DNA of 64,000 bases, taken from contig NZ_JACYTP010000008.1 in assembly GCF_014841115.1 (NCBI RefSeq), positions 153,930-217,929 on the forward strand, written 5' to 3'. Position numbers and translations under genes: made by a program. Numbering within the stretch: the stretch's first letter is position 1; each line of letters starts with the position of its first letter. This DNA comes from Photobacterium arenosum. Its GTDB lineage: Bacteria; Pseudomonadota; Gammaproteobacteria; Enterobacterales; Vibrionaceae. Shown here in pieces: positions 43,600 through 52,421 of this stretch. The notes under the pieces were generated by a model. That model saw only the letters and a list, made by a program, of their open reading frames with translations, was not told where the DNA came from and made no database searches.

Positions 43600-46029
43600 T
43601 TAGAGAGTGGCTGCGTACACCTCAACATTGGCGGTGTCTCCTTCATTGGTCAGCAGCAAATGCATGTACCCGGCTTTTTCTGCCGTGATTTCTATGAACG
43701 CCTGATTACCTGGATAGGCCGAAGCGGTTTCGTATTTTTCTGCTGTCGGCCAGTGTGCACTGGCGGCATAGAGACTGACATTACTTTTCTGATCTTGCTC
43801 GGTGGGTGTCACCCAGACCCTCAGGGTTTGTCCCGCTTCAGGAACATAAAACGCCAGATAACGCTGCGCTGACATGCTCAGGGTCTGAGGCGTGTTGGCT
43901 TCCAATACGACAGGTGTCAGATCATCCGTTGGCTGGGAACCTGTATGCTCACCATGTTCGCCAGGCTCGACACTGTCTGCTGTAGCTTTCAGTGTGATCT
44001 GATTGAAAGCTTCACGTCCAGCAATGCTCAGATAATAACGGCCAGGCTTGATATTGCCATTGGCGTCGGGGGTAATAATCAGAGTTTCATTACTGTCAGC
44101 CGTAAAGGCTGTGAAATCATGGTCGTAGTAATGGGCGGTGCGCTCATAACTTGCGTACAGATCCGCATCGCCATCACCTGTGATCGTGAGGGCAAGGTTG
44201 CGGGTGTTGGCGGGGACATCAACATAGAAAAGTTGCTCGCTGTATGCAGCGCCGGAAAGCGTGACAGCGCTGTTTAATGCCAATGATTTCGCCTCATCCG
44301 GGCTTGGTTCCGGTTCTCCAGGCTGCTCCCCGTCAGTGGTCACTGTCAGTAACCAGTTATTGAACTCGCCCGTATAGCGTGTGCCCAGCGTCTTTGCAGT
44401 TTCGGTCCATTGCGTGTAATCACCCTGACGAGCGAAAGAGAGTAAAGTATCGACCTCATTCGGATGGTTTTCCATCAGGAAACGTACGGCCAGATAACCC
44501 CAGCGATAGATGCGGTCCAGGTCGTGGTCGTAGGTGGTGCTCAGTATGTCAGATAGGGAATAGGTTTGTTTGCGAGCCAGTTCAACGGCAGCGTCATAAC
44601 CCTGTTTGTAATGCATGTACTCGGCAAAACCTTCCAGCCACCACACTGTGTGCCCCGGGCTTAGCACATCATTGAAATCACCGTAAAGATTGAAGCGGCC
44701 ATCGAGATAATGCACATATTCATGTTCGAGATTGAGAATGCTGTAACCTTGCGCATATTCATTACGGTAGGCCACAAAACGGGCCTGATTGTCAGGGTTG
44801 GCCGGATTGCCTTCCAGGTATTGCCCGCCATTATTGGTGGTATTGCCAAACAGGAAGTTAGAGTAGCTGACATAATCGGCATTGGTGTTGAAAACGATCA
44901 CCTCAACACTGTCGTTATAATCACCGGCCACTGGTTGATAACCGCTGTTTACGACCTGATGGAAATCGGCTTCTTTATCAGCAAGGATATTGCAGGCCTC
45001 TGCAGCCTGTTCCTGCGTCATTGCCTGTGCCCGTATAATGGCCGGTCCGTCACAGTGATGGCGCAGTGGCATGACTCTGGCTGCAAGCTGATTCTTTGCA
45101 TCTTTCAGCCCGAGTGCTTCTGCCTTATCGGGGGCAAAGTAATTGATCATTTCTGCAATGCCTACCCACATTTTGTCGCTCTTGCCGCCCAGCGGATAAC
45201 GCTGAAGCAGCGATTCCAGAATGGCGAGCACCTGAGTCCGGGTTGATTCGTGAGGTGTTACCAGCAGACGGCCCATTTCACGTGCGGCATTGGTCACAAT
45301 GAAATCCGCCTCAGTGCCCAGGGCCCATTCGCTGTCCAGAATAAACTGGTGCAGTTGTTCCAGGTACTCAGGATGCTGTGCCAGATCATCATAGAAACTG
45401 TCAATGCTGATGTGCCCGCTCATGGCACGGAACAGGTTGTTGAGTGTGTCAACAAATTGTAGATCCTGTGCTTTTTCAGCGGTGAAATGATTCAGGAGCT
45501 GCAGTTGGTTGGCCATGGTCAGAGGTAACTGACGGATGTTGTCGACCATGGTTGTCATGCTTCTCAACGCCGCGACCTGTTCTCTGCCACTTTGGCTGGC
45601 GTAGGGCGAGGTGAGAAAAGTATTAATAGCATTCGCCAGAGATACATCTAATGCATCAGAAAAATCGCCGTACTGCCCTTTATGCGGATAACGCACGTAA
45701 TACGCGGCACGGATAAATTCACCGAGATTTTCTATGACACTGGCTTGCTGGGCTTCTCCCTGGTAGTTGCTGACATGCAGCATTAACTGTTGTTGTATCT
45801 GATGGATGTTGTTCTCGCTGAACAGCGTGTTCAATGTATCAGAAGGCGCAGAGAACCAGGCAATTCTGCATTCGAGATCGGCCTGTTCAATCGCCCTGAT
45901 AGACGAAGGGGAAGATGACAAGGCATCTATCTCGCAGGCCGGAGCAGCTGAGGCTGTGTTTGTGTATAACGTTGCTGAGATAAGCAGCGCCAGCGCTGAA
46001 CGCTGACATCCGGAATGAAGGTGTTTCAT
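43600..46029 (-). CDS. Secreted M9 family collagenase, Vibrio type
   Basis: An 809-residue secreted zinc metalloprotease. It has a signal peptide (about 1-28, cleavage after ASA), a long N-terminal activator domain, and a catalytic domain with H436-E-Y-V-H440 and third zinc ligand E466 (WWLEGFAEY). Two C-terminal pre-peptidase/PPC-type domains follow (about 575-680 and 700-805). Length and layout match Vibrio collagenases such as that of V. alginolyticus (814). These enzymes degrade collagen and gelatin of animal tissue. Start choice is unsure: ATG 46029 gives a normal signal peptide; ATG 46041 adds MVGH. Neither has a clear ribosome site. Confidence 0.9.
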   Translation of the reverse strand: MKHLHSGCQRSALALLISATLYTNTASAAPACEIDALSSSPSSIRAIEQADLECRIAWFSAPSDTLNTLFSENNIHQIQQQLMLHVSNYQGEAQQASVIENLGEFIRAAYYVRYPHKGQYGDFSDALDVSLANAINTFLTSPYASQSGREQVAALRSMTTMVDNIRQLPLTMANQLQLLNHFTAEKAQDLQFVDTLNNLFRAMSGHISIDSFYDDLAQHPEYLEQLHQFILDSEWALGTEADFIVTNAAREMGRLLVTPHESTRTQVLAILESLLQRYPLGGKSDKMWVGIAEMINYFAPDKAEALGLKDAKNQLAARVMPLRHHCDGPAIIRAQAMTQEQAAEACNILADKEADFHQVVNSGYQPVAGDYNDSVEVIVFNTNADYVSYSNFLFGNTTNNGGQYLEGNPANPDNQARFVAYRNEYAQGYSILNLEHEYVHYLDGRFNLYGDFNDVLSPGHTVWWLEGFAEYMHYKQGYDAAVELARKQTYSLSDILSTTYDHDLDRIYRWGYLAVRFLMENHPNEVDTLLSFARQGDYTQWTETAKTLGTRYTGEFNNWLLTVTTDGEQPGEPEPSPDEAKSLALNSAVTLSGAAYSEQLFYVDVPANTRNLALTITGDGDADLYASYERTAHYYDHDFTAFTADSNETLIITPDANGNIKPGRYYLSIAGREAFNQITLKATADSVEPGEHGEHTGSQPTDDLTPVVLEANTPQTLSMSAQRYLAFYVPEAGQTLRVWVTPTEQDQKSNVSLYAASAHWPTAEKYETASAYPGNQAFIEITAEKAGYMHLLLTNEGDTANVEVYAATL

Positions 46030-46248
46030 ATGGCCAACCATTTGATTTATCAGTGTTAAGGTAAGCCGCCTGTTATACCAGCAGGAAATAATAGTGCACC
46101 ATGTTGAATATTAAACTAAGAGGTCGGTCCACAAATAAACGAAAAAGGAAACGGCCTGACATTGTTGTCAGGCAAGTACAAAAAAAATTGGGTAGAGATT
46201 AACTCTCACTGCAGAAAGGAGCGAAATGGCAGGGCACAGGTATAAAAA

Positions 46249-46268
46249 AGGCGCGGATAAACGCGCCT
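46249..46268 (-). terminator. Rho-independent terminator of the small exported protein gene
   Basis: AGGCGCG and CGCGCCT pair around GATAAA, followed on the minus strand by TTTTTATA. Confidence 0.85.
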
Positions 46269-46299
46269 GTACCAGCATAAAGCAGTGGTTGCATTTGAA

Positions 46300-46617
46300 T
46301 TATCGGCTTGATGGAATCAGACGTTGAACCGTAAATGTCTCGCCACCTTGTTCAGAAATGTTGATGGTTAACGTGTGGGCCGCTTCTCTGTGGCTGTAAA
46401 CAAACACACGTCCGTCTTCTTTGGTTTTGTAATAGGATTTCTGGTTGGGCACAGAGACATCAACATTGGCCTGCGGTACGCCCTCTTTTTCTACGAACAC
46501 CCATGCTCCGCCTTTTAGAGGCGTAACTTGTACCGTGAGTGACTCTTTTAAATCGGCGAATGCTGAAGCGGAAAATGCGATGGTGATTGTGAACAGTGCT
46601 GCAATAAAGGTTTTCAT
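46300..46617 (-). CDS. Small exported protein, carboxypeptidase-regulatory-like fold
   Basis: A 105-residue protein with a signal peptide (cleavage after AFA, about residue 21). The mature part, rich in beta strands (GGAWVFVEKEGVPQANVDVS, then YYKTKEDGRVFVYSH), resembles the carboxypeptidase-regulatory fold. No function is known. It is flanked by its own terminator and a promoter region. The divergent neighbour is a GNAT acetyltransferase. Confidence 0.75.
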   Translation of the reverse strand: MKTFIAALFTITIAFSASAFADLKESLTVQVTPLKGGAWVFVEKEGVPQANVDVSVPNQKSYYKTKEDGRVFVYSHREAAHTLTINISEQGGETFTVQRLIPSSR

Positions 46618-46830
46618 AGTGTGACTCCCGACAATTGATTCAGATGAATAAGGATGTTTTAAAGCATACAGTTATACTAATTGTGATTTTCATCACGTTA
46701 AAGTGAGTTTTTTCTTCCGTCTTGTTCGGTTTTTTCGAATGAGTGGTATGCGTATGTTCTGGATTGAATTTAAGTGTTTGATACTATGCTGTTTATTATC
46801 AAAATGAAGATGAAACAGGATGAAGTAAGC

Positions 46831-47289
46831 ATGGATGCCTACCCGATTCGACTAAGAAAAGCGACATGGGCAGATATGGACTTTTTGTTGGAATTGCGTG
46901 ATCAGACAATGCGACATCATTTGCAAAAGGCTGGTGCTCTGACAGACAAAGATGCCTATAAAAACCGAATTCTCTATCATTTCGATGACGCGCAAATTGT
47001 GGAAATAGCCGATAAGCGTGTTGGCTTGTTTAAAGCATTTTATCAGGCAGATCTGAACCAGTGGTATCTGGTTCAGATTCAAATCCTTCCCGAGTATCAG
47101 AATCATAAAATAGGCAGGGCACTTATCACCGAGCTGATAACTAAAGCGACGGACAACAATGAGTCTGTAGCCCTGAGTGTATTGAAAGGCAGCCCAGCCC
47201 GGCGTTTATATGAACGTCTTGGCTTCCAGTGTATGAGCGAATCTGAACTTGAATTCAATATGCTTTTTCACCCAGTTGACAGGGAGTAA
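46831..47289 (+). CDS. GNAT family N-acetyltransferase
   Basis: A 152-residue acetyltransferase. The fold is recognised from the N-terminal IRLRKATWADMDFLLEL, the acetyl-CoA loop QIQILPEYQNHKIGRALI, and the C-terminal LKGSPARRLYERLGFQ. The start is uncertain: ATG 46831 gives a typical N-terminus with AGGATGAAG upstream, while the frame continues to a GTG at 46774. The acceptor substrate is unknown. Confidence 0.85.
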   Translation: MDAYPIRLRKATWADMDFLLELRDQTMRHHLQKAGALTDKDAYKNRILYHFDDAQIVEIADKRVGLFKAFYQADLNQWYLVQIQILPEYQNHKIGRALITELITKATDNNESVALSVLKGSPARRLYERLGFQCMSESELEFNMLFHPVDRE

Positions 47290-47708
47290 CTATGGTGGCG
47301 ATACGAATGATAGGTAACCTGAGATCTTCGGGTGAGTAATAATCCAGATCCTTTGTATTAAAAATTTAATTTAAATGATTGGTTTTCAATCGTTATTGAG
47401 TTTATTTGCTCGTATGTTTTCATGTAACTGACTTTATTGTTCTTTACATTTATTTTCCTAATCAGCTCGCAATCTAAGCCTTTGGTTGAGTGTATACCGT
47501 GTTCTTCCATTAGCCCTTATTCTGGTAGGGCTATATTCAACTCAAACAACAATTATTCCTTCATGGAAACTATGTGGTGTGATTATTGACTCAGCGCTGA
47601 GTGACCAGAGTGACTTTTTGCTTACTGTTGACAGGGACAAGTCAGTAAGCGAGTGCGAAGTACCCGGTCGGTGAGTCACCCACTTTTAGTTGAGCAAGGT
47701 TGGGACAT
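47290..47708. promoter_or_regulatory. Upstream region of the ebo operon
   Basis: About 420 bp, AT-rich in its middle, between the acetyltransferase and the first ebo gene. A 62-codon TTG-started frame (47486-47674) has no ribosome site and is not called. The operon promoter must lie here; no operator could be recognised. Confidence 0.35.
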
Positions 47709-49625
47709 ATGGATACATTTCAACGAACAGGCACTGGCTTGCTGCTTTACTGTGCAAGTGTAATGGCCCTGATCATCGTCAGCTTTTTGTTATTTGAACA
47801 GGATGCAATGCGATGGGTGTCATCATCCATCTCTGAGCTGTCCGGTTATCATGGTTCCCGGCTTTTTCTGCTCTTTCTCTTTGTTGTCGTCATACTGGCA
47901 TTTGACATTATTTTGCCTGTTCCTTCGAGCGTTGTGGCAATGTTTGCTGTGGCCGTTTTAGGTCCGTTACCTGGTGCGGCCTCTGTCTGGTTGGGGCTGA
48001 CCCTGGGTTGCTGTATTGGGTACTGGCTCGGCGACTGCTCTGAAAAATGGATTGGTATGCGCTGGTTATCTGTTAAAGAACGCCAAAAGGCACGGCAACT
48101 AGCGGACAAAATAGGGGGCGGTGCGCTCATCATGATGCGGGGGGTGCCCGTACTTGCGGAGACCTCAGTGATTGCGGCTGGTATGGTTCAGTACCCCTTT
48201 GTCAAATTCCTTGTATTAACGTCGCTGGCCAATAGCTGGTTGGCGGGAGCTTATGCGTATGTCAGCCTTTATAGTGATAAGAGCGATCCTTTCCTGTTAG
48301 TGGTAGCCGGCAGTGTGCTGATTCCGGTTGTTGGCTGGCTGCTGCAGAGACTTTGGCAACGTGCGACTTTTACAGCCAGTGCATCGGCATCGGACATTCA
48401 GCCGTTAGCAACAGAAATCCAGACAATCAAAGCTCGCTTCACCGTTCACTATCAATATCCCGTCTGTTTTACTCACGATGTCTTTTCCCTCAGCAACTCT
48501 GATTTATTGACGCTCTTGCTCAGAGCCCGCCGGGAAGAGGCGGCTCAAGGCTGTGTTTTGATTGTTGATGAGGGCGTGGTGAATGAAAGTCCTGACTGGC
48601 TGGAACGGGCGCAGGCTTATTTTCAGCAACATCATCAATACATACATTTAAAAGGGCAACCATTGGTAGTGAAAGGCGGGGAAGTGATAAAACAGGCATC
48701 GCAAACAGACAAGCTATATCAGTACCTGCTGAGGCACCAGATTGACAGACACAATGTGGTTATTGCGGTGGGTGGTGGCGCAGTGCTCGACACTGTGGGT
48801 TATGTGAGCGCTACGTTTCACCGCGGCATTAAATTATTGCGGATGCCAAGCACAGTGCTGGCCCAGAATGACGCGGGTGTCGGGGTGAAAAATGGCGTGA
48901 ACGGTTATGGGGCAAAGAACCTGATTGGTACGTTTTGTCCACCGTTCGCTGTTCTTAACGACTTTTCGCTGCTCAATACTTTGTCATACCGTGATCGTCG
49001 TGCTGGTTTGGCGGAAGCGGTGAAAGTGGCCGCCATTCGCAGTACTGAATTTTTCGACTGGTTGGAAAACAACGCGCATTCGCTGAATACCTTTGACGAT
49101 CAGGCCACCCAATTTGCCATCGCGCGGTGTGCCGAGCTGCACATTAACCAGATTACGCTTGCCGGTGATCCCTTTGAAACAGGAAACGCCCGCCCGCTGG
49201 ATTACGGCCACTGGGCGGCACATAAACTGGAAGCCATGAGCCACTATGAATGTCGTCACGGCGAAGCCGTTGCGATAGGGATGGCACTGGATGCTTATTA
49301 TGCGACAGAGATCGGTCTGTTGAGCCAGAGTGACCAGAAAAGGCTGATTCAGCTGCTGACAGGGCTCGGTTTTTCCTTGTGGCATCCGGCACTGGATCAG
49401 TGTGATAAGCAGGGTCAGCCTGTGGTGTTTCAGGGGCTGGAAGATTTCCGACAGCATCTCGGCGGCCAGTTATGTGTCACGCTTTTGTCGTCCGTCGGGG
49501 TGGGTGTTGAAGTGCACGACATCGATGCAGACCGGTTGTTTATCGCGTTGCTGGCCCTGAAGCGTGATCATCAGGCTGACATCGCCGCGCAAAGTGAATC
49601 GCTCACTTGGTCGGAGGTGGGATGA
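47709..49625 (+). CDS. eboD: DedA-type membrane domain fused to EboD sugar-phosphate cyclase
   Basis: A 638-residue fusion. Residues about 1-220 are a DedA/SNARE-associated (VTT) membrane domain with a helix pair, the re-entrant VPSSVVAMFAVAVLGPLPGA and MRGVPVLAETSVIAAGMV. Residues about 240-620 are a 3-dehydroquinate-synthase-like cyclase: NAD loop GGGAVLDTVGYVSATFHRGI, PSTVLAQNDAGVGVKNGVNG, and metal ligands E436 (GLAEAVKV), H501 (PLDYGHWAAHKLE) and H517 (ECRHGEAVAIGM). PLDYGHWAAHKLE separates EboD from true dehydroquinate synthases. EboD proteins are normally soluble and lack the membrane part. It is the first gene of the ebo operon. ATG 47709 is used; TTG 47700 is an alternative. Confidence 0.85.
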   Translation: MDTFQRTGTGLLLYCASVMALIIVSFLLFEQDAMRWVSSSISELSGYHGSRLFLLFLFVVVILAFDIILPVPSSVVAMFAVAVLGPLPGAASVWLGLTLGCCIGYWLGDCSEKWIGMRWLSVKERQKARQLADKIGGGALIMMRGVPVLAETSVIAAGMVQYPFVKFLVLTSLANSWLAGAYAYVSLYSDKSDPFLLVVAGSVLIPVVGWLLQRLWQRATFTASASASDIQPLATEIQTIKARFTVHYQYPVCFTHDVFSLSNSDLLTLLLRARREEAAQGCVLIVDEGVVNESPDWLERAQAYFQQHHQYIHLKGQPLVVKGGEVIKQASQTDKLYQYLLRHQIDRHNVVIAVGGGAVLDTVGYVSATFHRGIKLLRMPSTVLAQNDAGVGVKNGVNGYGAKNLIGTFCPPFAVLNDFSLLNTLSYRDRRAGLAEAVKVAAIRSTEFFDWLENNAHSLNTFDDQATQFAIARCAELHINQITLAGDPFETGNARPLDYGHWAAHKLEAMSHYECRHGEAVAIGMALDAYYATEIGLLSQSDQKRLIQLLTGLGFSLWHPALDQCDKQGQPVVFQGLEDFRQHLGGQLCVTLLSSVGVGVEVHDIDADRLFIALLALKRDHQADIAAQSESLTWSEVG

Positions 49626-50548
49626 TGCGGCTGCATACCTGGCTGACACTCGGTCGCGCATCCAATCTGCCCAGTGTCTGGAGCAATGTGTTTGCTGCCG
49701 CGTTGATCGCGCAGGCCAGCCTGAGCCATGAGGTTGTGGGAAGCGAAGAAGAATGGTTACCGGGCAGTGTGAGCCTGCAGATCATACTCTGGGCCGGTTG
49801 CCTGTTATCACTCTCGCTGATGTACCTGGCCGGTATGTTTCTCAATGATGCCTTTGATGCCAATTGGGACAGGCATAATAACAACGCCAGGCCAATTACT
49901 CAGGGTAAGGTATCTGCAACTGCAGTCTGGCTCAATGGGTTGGGGATGCTGGTGCTGGGAATGGGCCTGGCAGGCAGTTTGTATCAGCGTGCCGTTCCCG
50001 AACAGGCTGCATATGGCTGGGTTGCGGTTGGTTTACTGGCGGCTTTAATACTGCTGTATAACCGGGTACATAAGCAGTTCAGACACAGCGCGGTGCTGAT
50101 GGGCGGATGCCGTTTGGGCGTTTATCTGGTTGCCGCCTTAATGCTGGCAGATATCACCCCTGAGTTGTTTCTCGCGGCATTGGCGCTGTGTCTCTATATC
50201 AGCGGAATCACCTATGTCGCCCGTGAAGAACACACCAACAAAGTGTCTCAGTTCTGGTCTGTCGGCTTGCTTTTCCTGCCTGTTATTCTGGTCAGTTTTC
50301 TTGGTTATACCTTTCCCTATTTCTGGCTCTATGCCTGCTGCCTGAGTCTGTATTTGCTTTATACCATGCAGCGATGCCTGTTCACTCCGCACAAAAATGT
50401 GCGGGGCTTTATCGGCGGGCTGCTTGCTGCTGTACCGCTGCTGGATGGCTTAATGCTTGCCAGTATGAATTTGATTCTGCCCAGCCTGTTGTGCGTGGCG
50501 GTGTTTTTCATCATGCCTGGTTTACAGAAGTGGATACAGGCAACCTGA
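49625..50548 (+). CDS. eboC: EboC, UbiA family prenyltransferase
   Basis: A 307-residue membrane protein with eight or nine helices. The first aspartate motif reads NDAFDANWDRHNNNARPI, which binds the prenyl diphosphate through magnesium. The second motif region is YVAREEHTNK rather than the DxxxD of ubiquinone enzymes, as expected for EboC. The N-terminus LGRASNLPSVWSNVFAA is typical of the UbiA family. ATG 49625 overlaps the EboD stop by one base (TGATG), with GGAGG 7 bp upstream. It probably transfers a prenyl group to a product of the cluster; the acceptor is unknown. Confidence 0.87.
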   Translation: MRLHTWLTLGRASNLPSVWSNVFAAALIAQASLSHEVVGSEEEWLPGSVSLQIILWAGCLLSLSLMYLAGMFLNDAFDANWDRHNNNARPITQGKVSATAVWLNGLGMLVLGMGLAGSLYQRAVPEQAAYGWVAVGLLAALILLYNRVHKQFRHSAVLMGGCRLGVYLVAALMLADITPELFLAALALCLYISGITYVAREEHTNKVSQFWSVGLLFLPVILVSFLGYTFPYFWLYACCLSLYLLYTMQRCLFTPHKNVRGFIGGLLAAVPLLDGLMLASMNLILPSLLCVAVFFIMPGLQKWIQAT

Positions 50549-50565
50549 TCGTGTGAGACCAAGTC

Positions 50566-51510
50566 ATGCATTCACGACGTTTCGATACTCCGCTCAGTCC
50601 CTTTTCACCCGATGCGCTGCAAAGTGAGCTGGCGGTAGCGCTGACCCCTGAAGCCCGAATCTGGCTGCAGGTCGCCAGAGATAAAATTCTCGGCACCCAA
50701 TCCGTGGAGGACGCGGTATCTGCTTTACTGCTCACCAGTGCCATGGCGCGGCGAAAGCTGGGAGAGCAGGCGCTGCCTTATCAGCCGGAAGGTACAGATT
50801 GGCAGGTTGATCAGGCCGGGCGTCTGCTTTTGTTACTGACATTGAGAACCATAGTGCCTGCGGCGAACTGGAGTGATGTGCTGTTCTCTGCCTATCGCCA
50901 GTTTGACGAAAACGAGAAGATTGTTGTTGTCAGGGCACTGGACTGGCTGTCCAGCCATCACGAACTGAACCGGATTGCGCACGAAACAGCCCGTACCAAT
51001 GATGTGAATCTGTTCGCGGCACTGGCGCTTAACAACGCCTACCCGGTGAAGTATTTCAACGAGCGGGCGTTTCATCAATTAGTGCTCAAGGCGCTGTTTC
51101 TTGATTTGAATATTGAATCAGTCAGAGGGCTGCCACTGCGCCAGTCGGCTGAACTGACACAACTTTGTGCGGATCTGGTGCAGGAACGACTCCTGGCTGA
51201 ACGCGAAGTCCCCGAGTCTGTCTGGCTGGGGATGCGCTTTCGGTATTTGTCCGACAGTGGCAAAGATACCTATATGGGTTTTGTCTTTTCAGAATCTGAC
51301 GCTCATCAATACTACACCTTGCTGGCACTGGCCAATAATGGTGCGCAGGATTGCCCGGATCCGTTCTGGCAAAGGCTTTCAGCAAGGCATTCATCGTCGC
51401 TTACCAGCGAGGTTCAACAACTGATTGACCATCTTCTGACTTCGTCTCGCTTTGGCCATTCTCAATCGTTTTCTTCACTAACCGGGTACTTCAATCATGA
51501 CATATTTTGA
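50566..51510 (+). CDS. eboA: EboA family protein
   Basis: A 314-residue soluble helical protein of the EboA family, recognised by the conserved LALNNAYPVKYFNERAFHQL and VLKALFLDLNIESVRGL. EboA proteins are found only in ebo clusters and have no known enzyme activity. The gene starts 17 bp after eboC and overlaps eboB by 14 bp. No signal peptide or metal motif is seen. Confidence 0.8.
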   Translation: MHSRRFDTPLSPFSPDALQSELAVALTPEARIWLQVARDKILGTQSVEDAVSALLLTSAMARRKLGEQALPYQPEGTDWQVDQAGRLLLLLTLRTIVPAANWSDVLFSAYRQFDENEKIVVVRALDWLSSHHELNRIAHETARTNDVNLFAALALNNAYPVKYFNERAFHQLVLKALFLDLNIESVRGLPLRQSAELTQLCADLVQERLLAEREVPESVWLGMRFRYLSDSGKDTYMGFVFSESDAHQYYTLLALANNGAQDCPDPFWQRLSARHSSSLTSEVQQLIDHLLTSSRFGHSQSFSSLTGYFNHDIF

Positions 51511-52381
51511 TCCGCATATTCATATGGTGTCACGCACCACGGACGATTATCAGCGTATGTACGCCGCCGGTATTGTCGGCGTTATTGAGCCGGCTTTCTG
51601 GCAGGGACAGCCACGGACTTCTGTGGGCAGTTTCATTGATTATTTTGACACCTTGTTAGGCTGGGAAAGATTCAGGGCCAGCCAGTTTGGTATCCATCAT
51701 TACTGCACCATGGGGCTTAACCCCAAAGAAGCCAACGATCTGGGACTGGCGAATGAAGTCATGGCGGTACTGCCACGCTTTCTGGCAAAAGACGGTGTGG
51801 TTGCCGTTGGTGAGATCGGCTACGACGATATTACGCCTGAAGAAGAGCTGTTTATGGCAGAACAAATGCAGCTCGCGATGGAGTTTGAACTGCCGGTACT
51901 GGTTCACACCCCGCACAGAGACAAAATAGGCGGTACGAAACGCACCATTGCCTTGATCCGTGAAGTGGGTATTCCTGAACACATGGTCATTATCGATCAC
52001 CTGAATGAACAGACGCTGCCTCTGGTGATGGAAACCGACTGCTGGCGCGGCCACTCTATCTACCCCAATACCAAGATGTCTGAACACCGTATGGTAGCGC
52101 TGCTGAAAGAGTACGGACTGGAAAAAATGGTGGTGAACAGTGCCGCAGACTGGGGATGCAGTGATCCGCTCAAAGTGCCGAAAACAGGCGCAGCGATGCG
52201 GCAGGCGGGGTACAGCGATGCGGATATCACCAAAGTGCTGTTTGATAACCCGATAGATTTCTTTGCTCAAAGCGGACGTATCAGCAAAGAAGACGTCAGT
52301 GTCCCCATCAGCGTTGATCAGACCAGGTTATGGGAATCCAACTCGGCGCTGCGCGGGCAAACACCCATAGTCGAAAGCTGA
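51497..52381 (+). CDS. eboB: EboB, TatD-related metal-dependent hydrolase
   Basis: A 294-residue TIM-barrel amidohydrolase. The metal-binding HIH motif is in FDPHIHM at the N-terminus; GEIGYDD, LVHTPHRDK and IIDHLNEQT supply further ligands, and the final Asp lies in VNSAADWG. The substrate is unknown; the TatD family is mostly known as DNases, but EboB is a distinct group. It overlaps eboA by 14 bp, so translation is probably coupled. Confidence 0.85.
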   Translation: MTYFDPHIHMVSRTTDDYQRMYAAGIVGVIEPAFWQGQPRTSVGSFIDYFDTLLGWERFRASQFGIHHYCTMGLNPKEANDLGLANEVMAVLPRFLAKDGVVAVGEIGYDDITPEEELFMAEQMQLAMEFELPVLVHTPHRDKIGGTKRTIALIREVGIPEHMVIIDHLNEQTLPLVMETDCWRGHSIYPNTKMSEHRMVALLKEYGLEKMVVNSAADWGCSDPLKVPKTGAAMRQAGYSDADITKVLFDNPIDFFAQSGRISKEDVSVPISVDQTRLWESNSALRGQTPIVES

Positions 52382-52421
52382 TTACAGTCCCAGAAATCAA
52401 ATCACAAGGAGTGGTGTGCAT

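Noticed and set aside
47486..47674. 62-codon frame before the ebo operon
   Set aside because: TTG start, no ribosome site, product without recognisable features beyond a hydrophobic start.
49625..50548. EboC as a ubiquinone-type 4-hydroxybenzoate prenyltransferase
   Set aside because: The second aspartate motif differs and the gene sits within the ebo set, so a cluster-specific acceptor is more likely.
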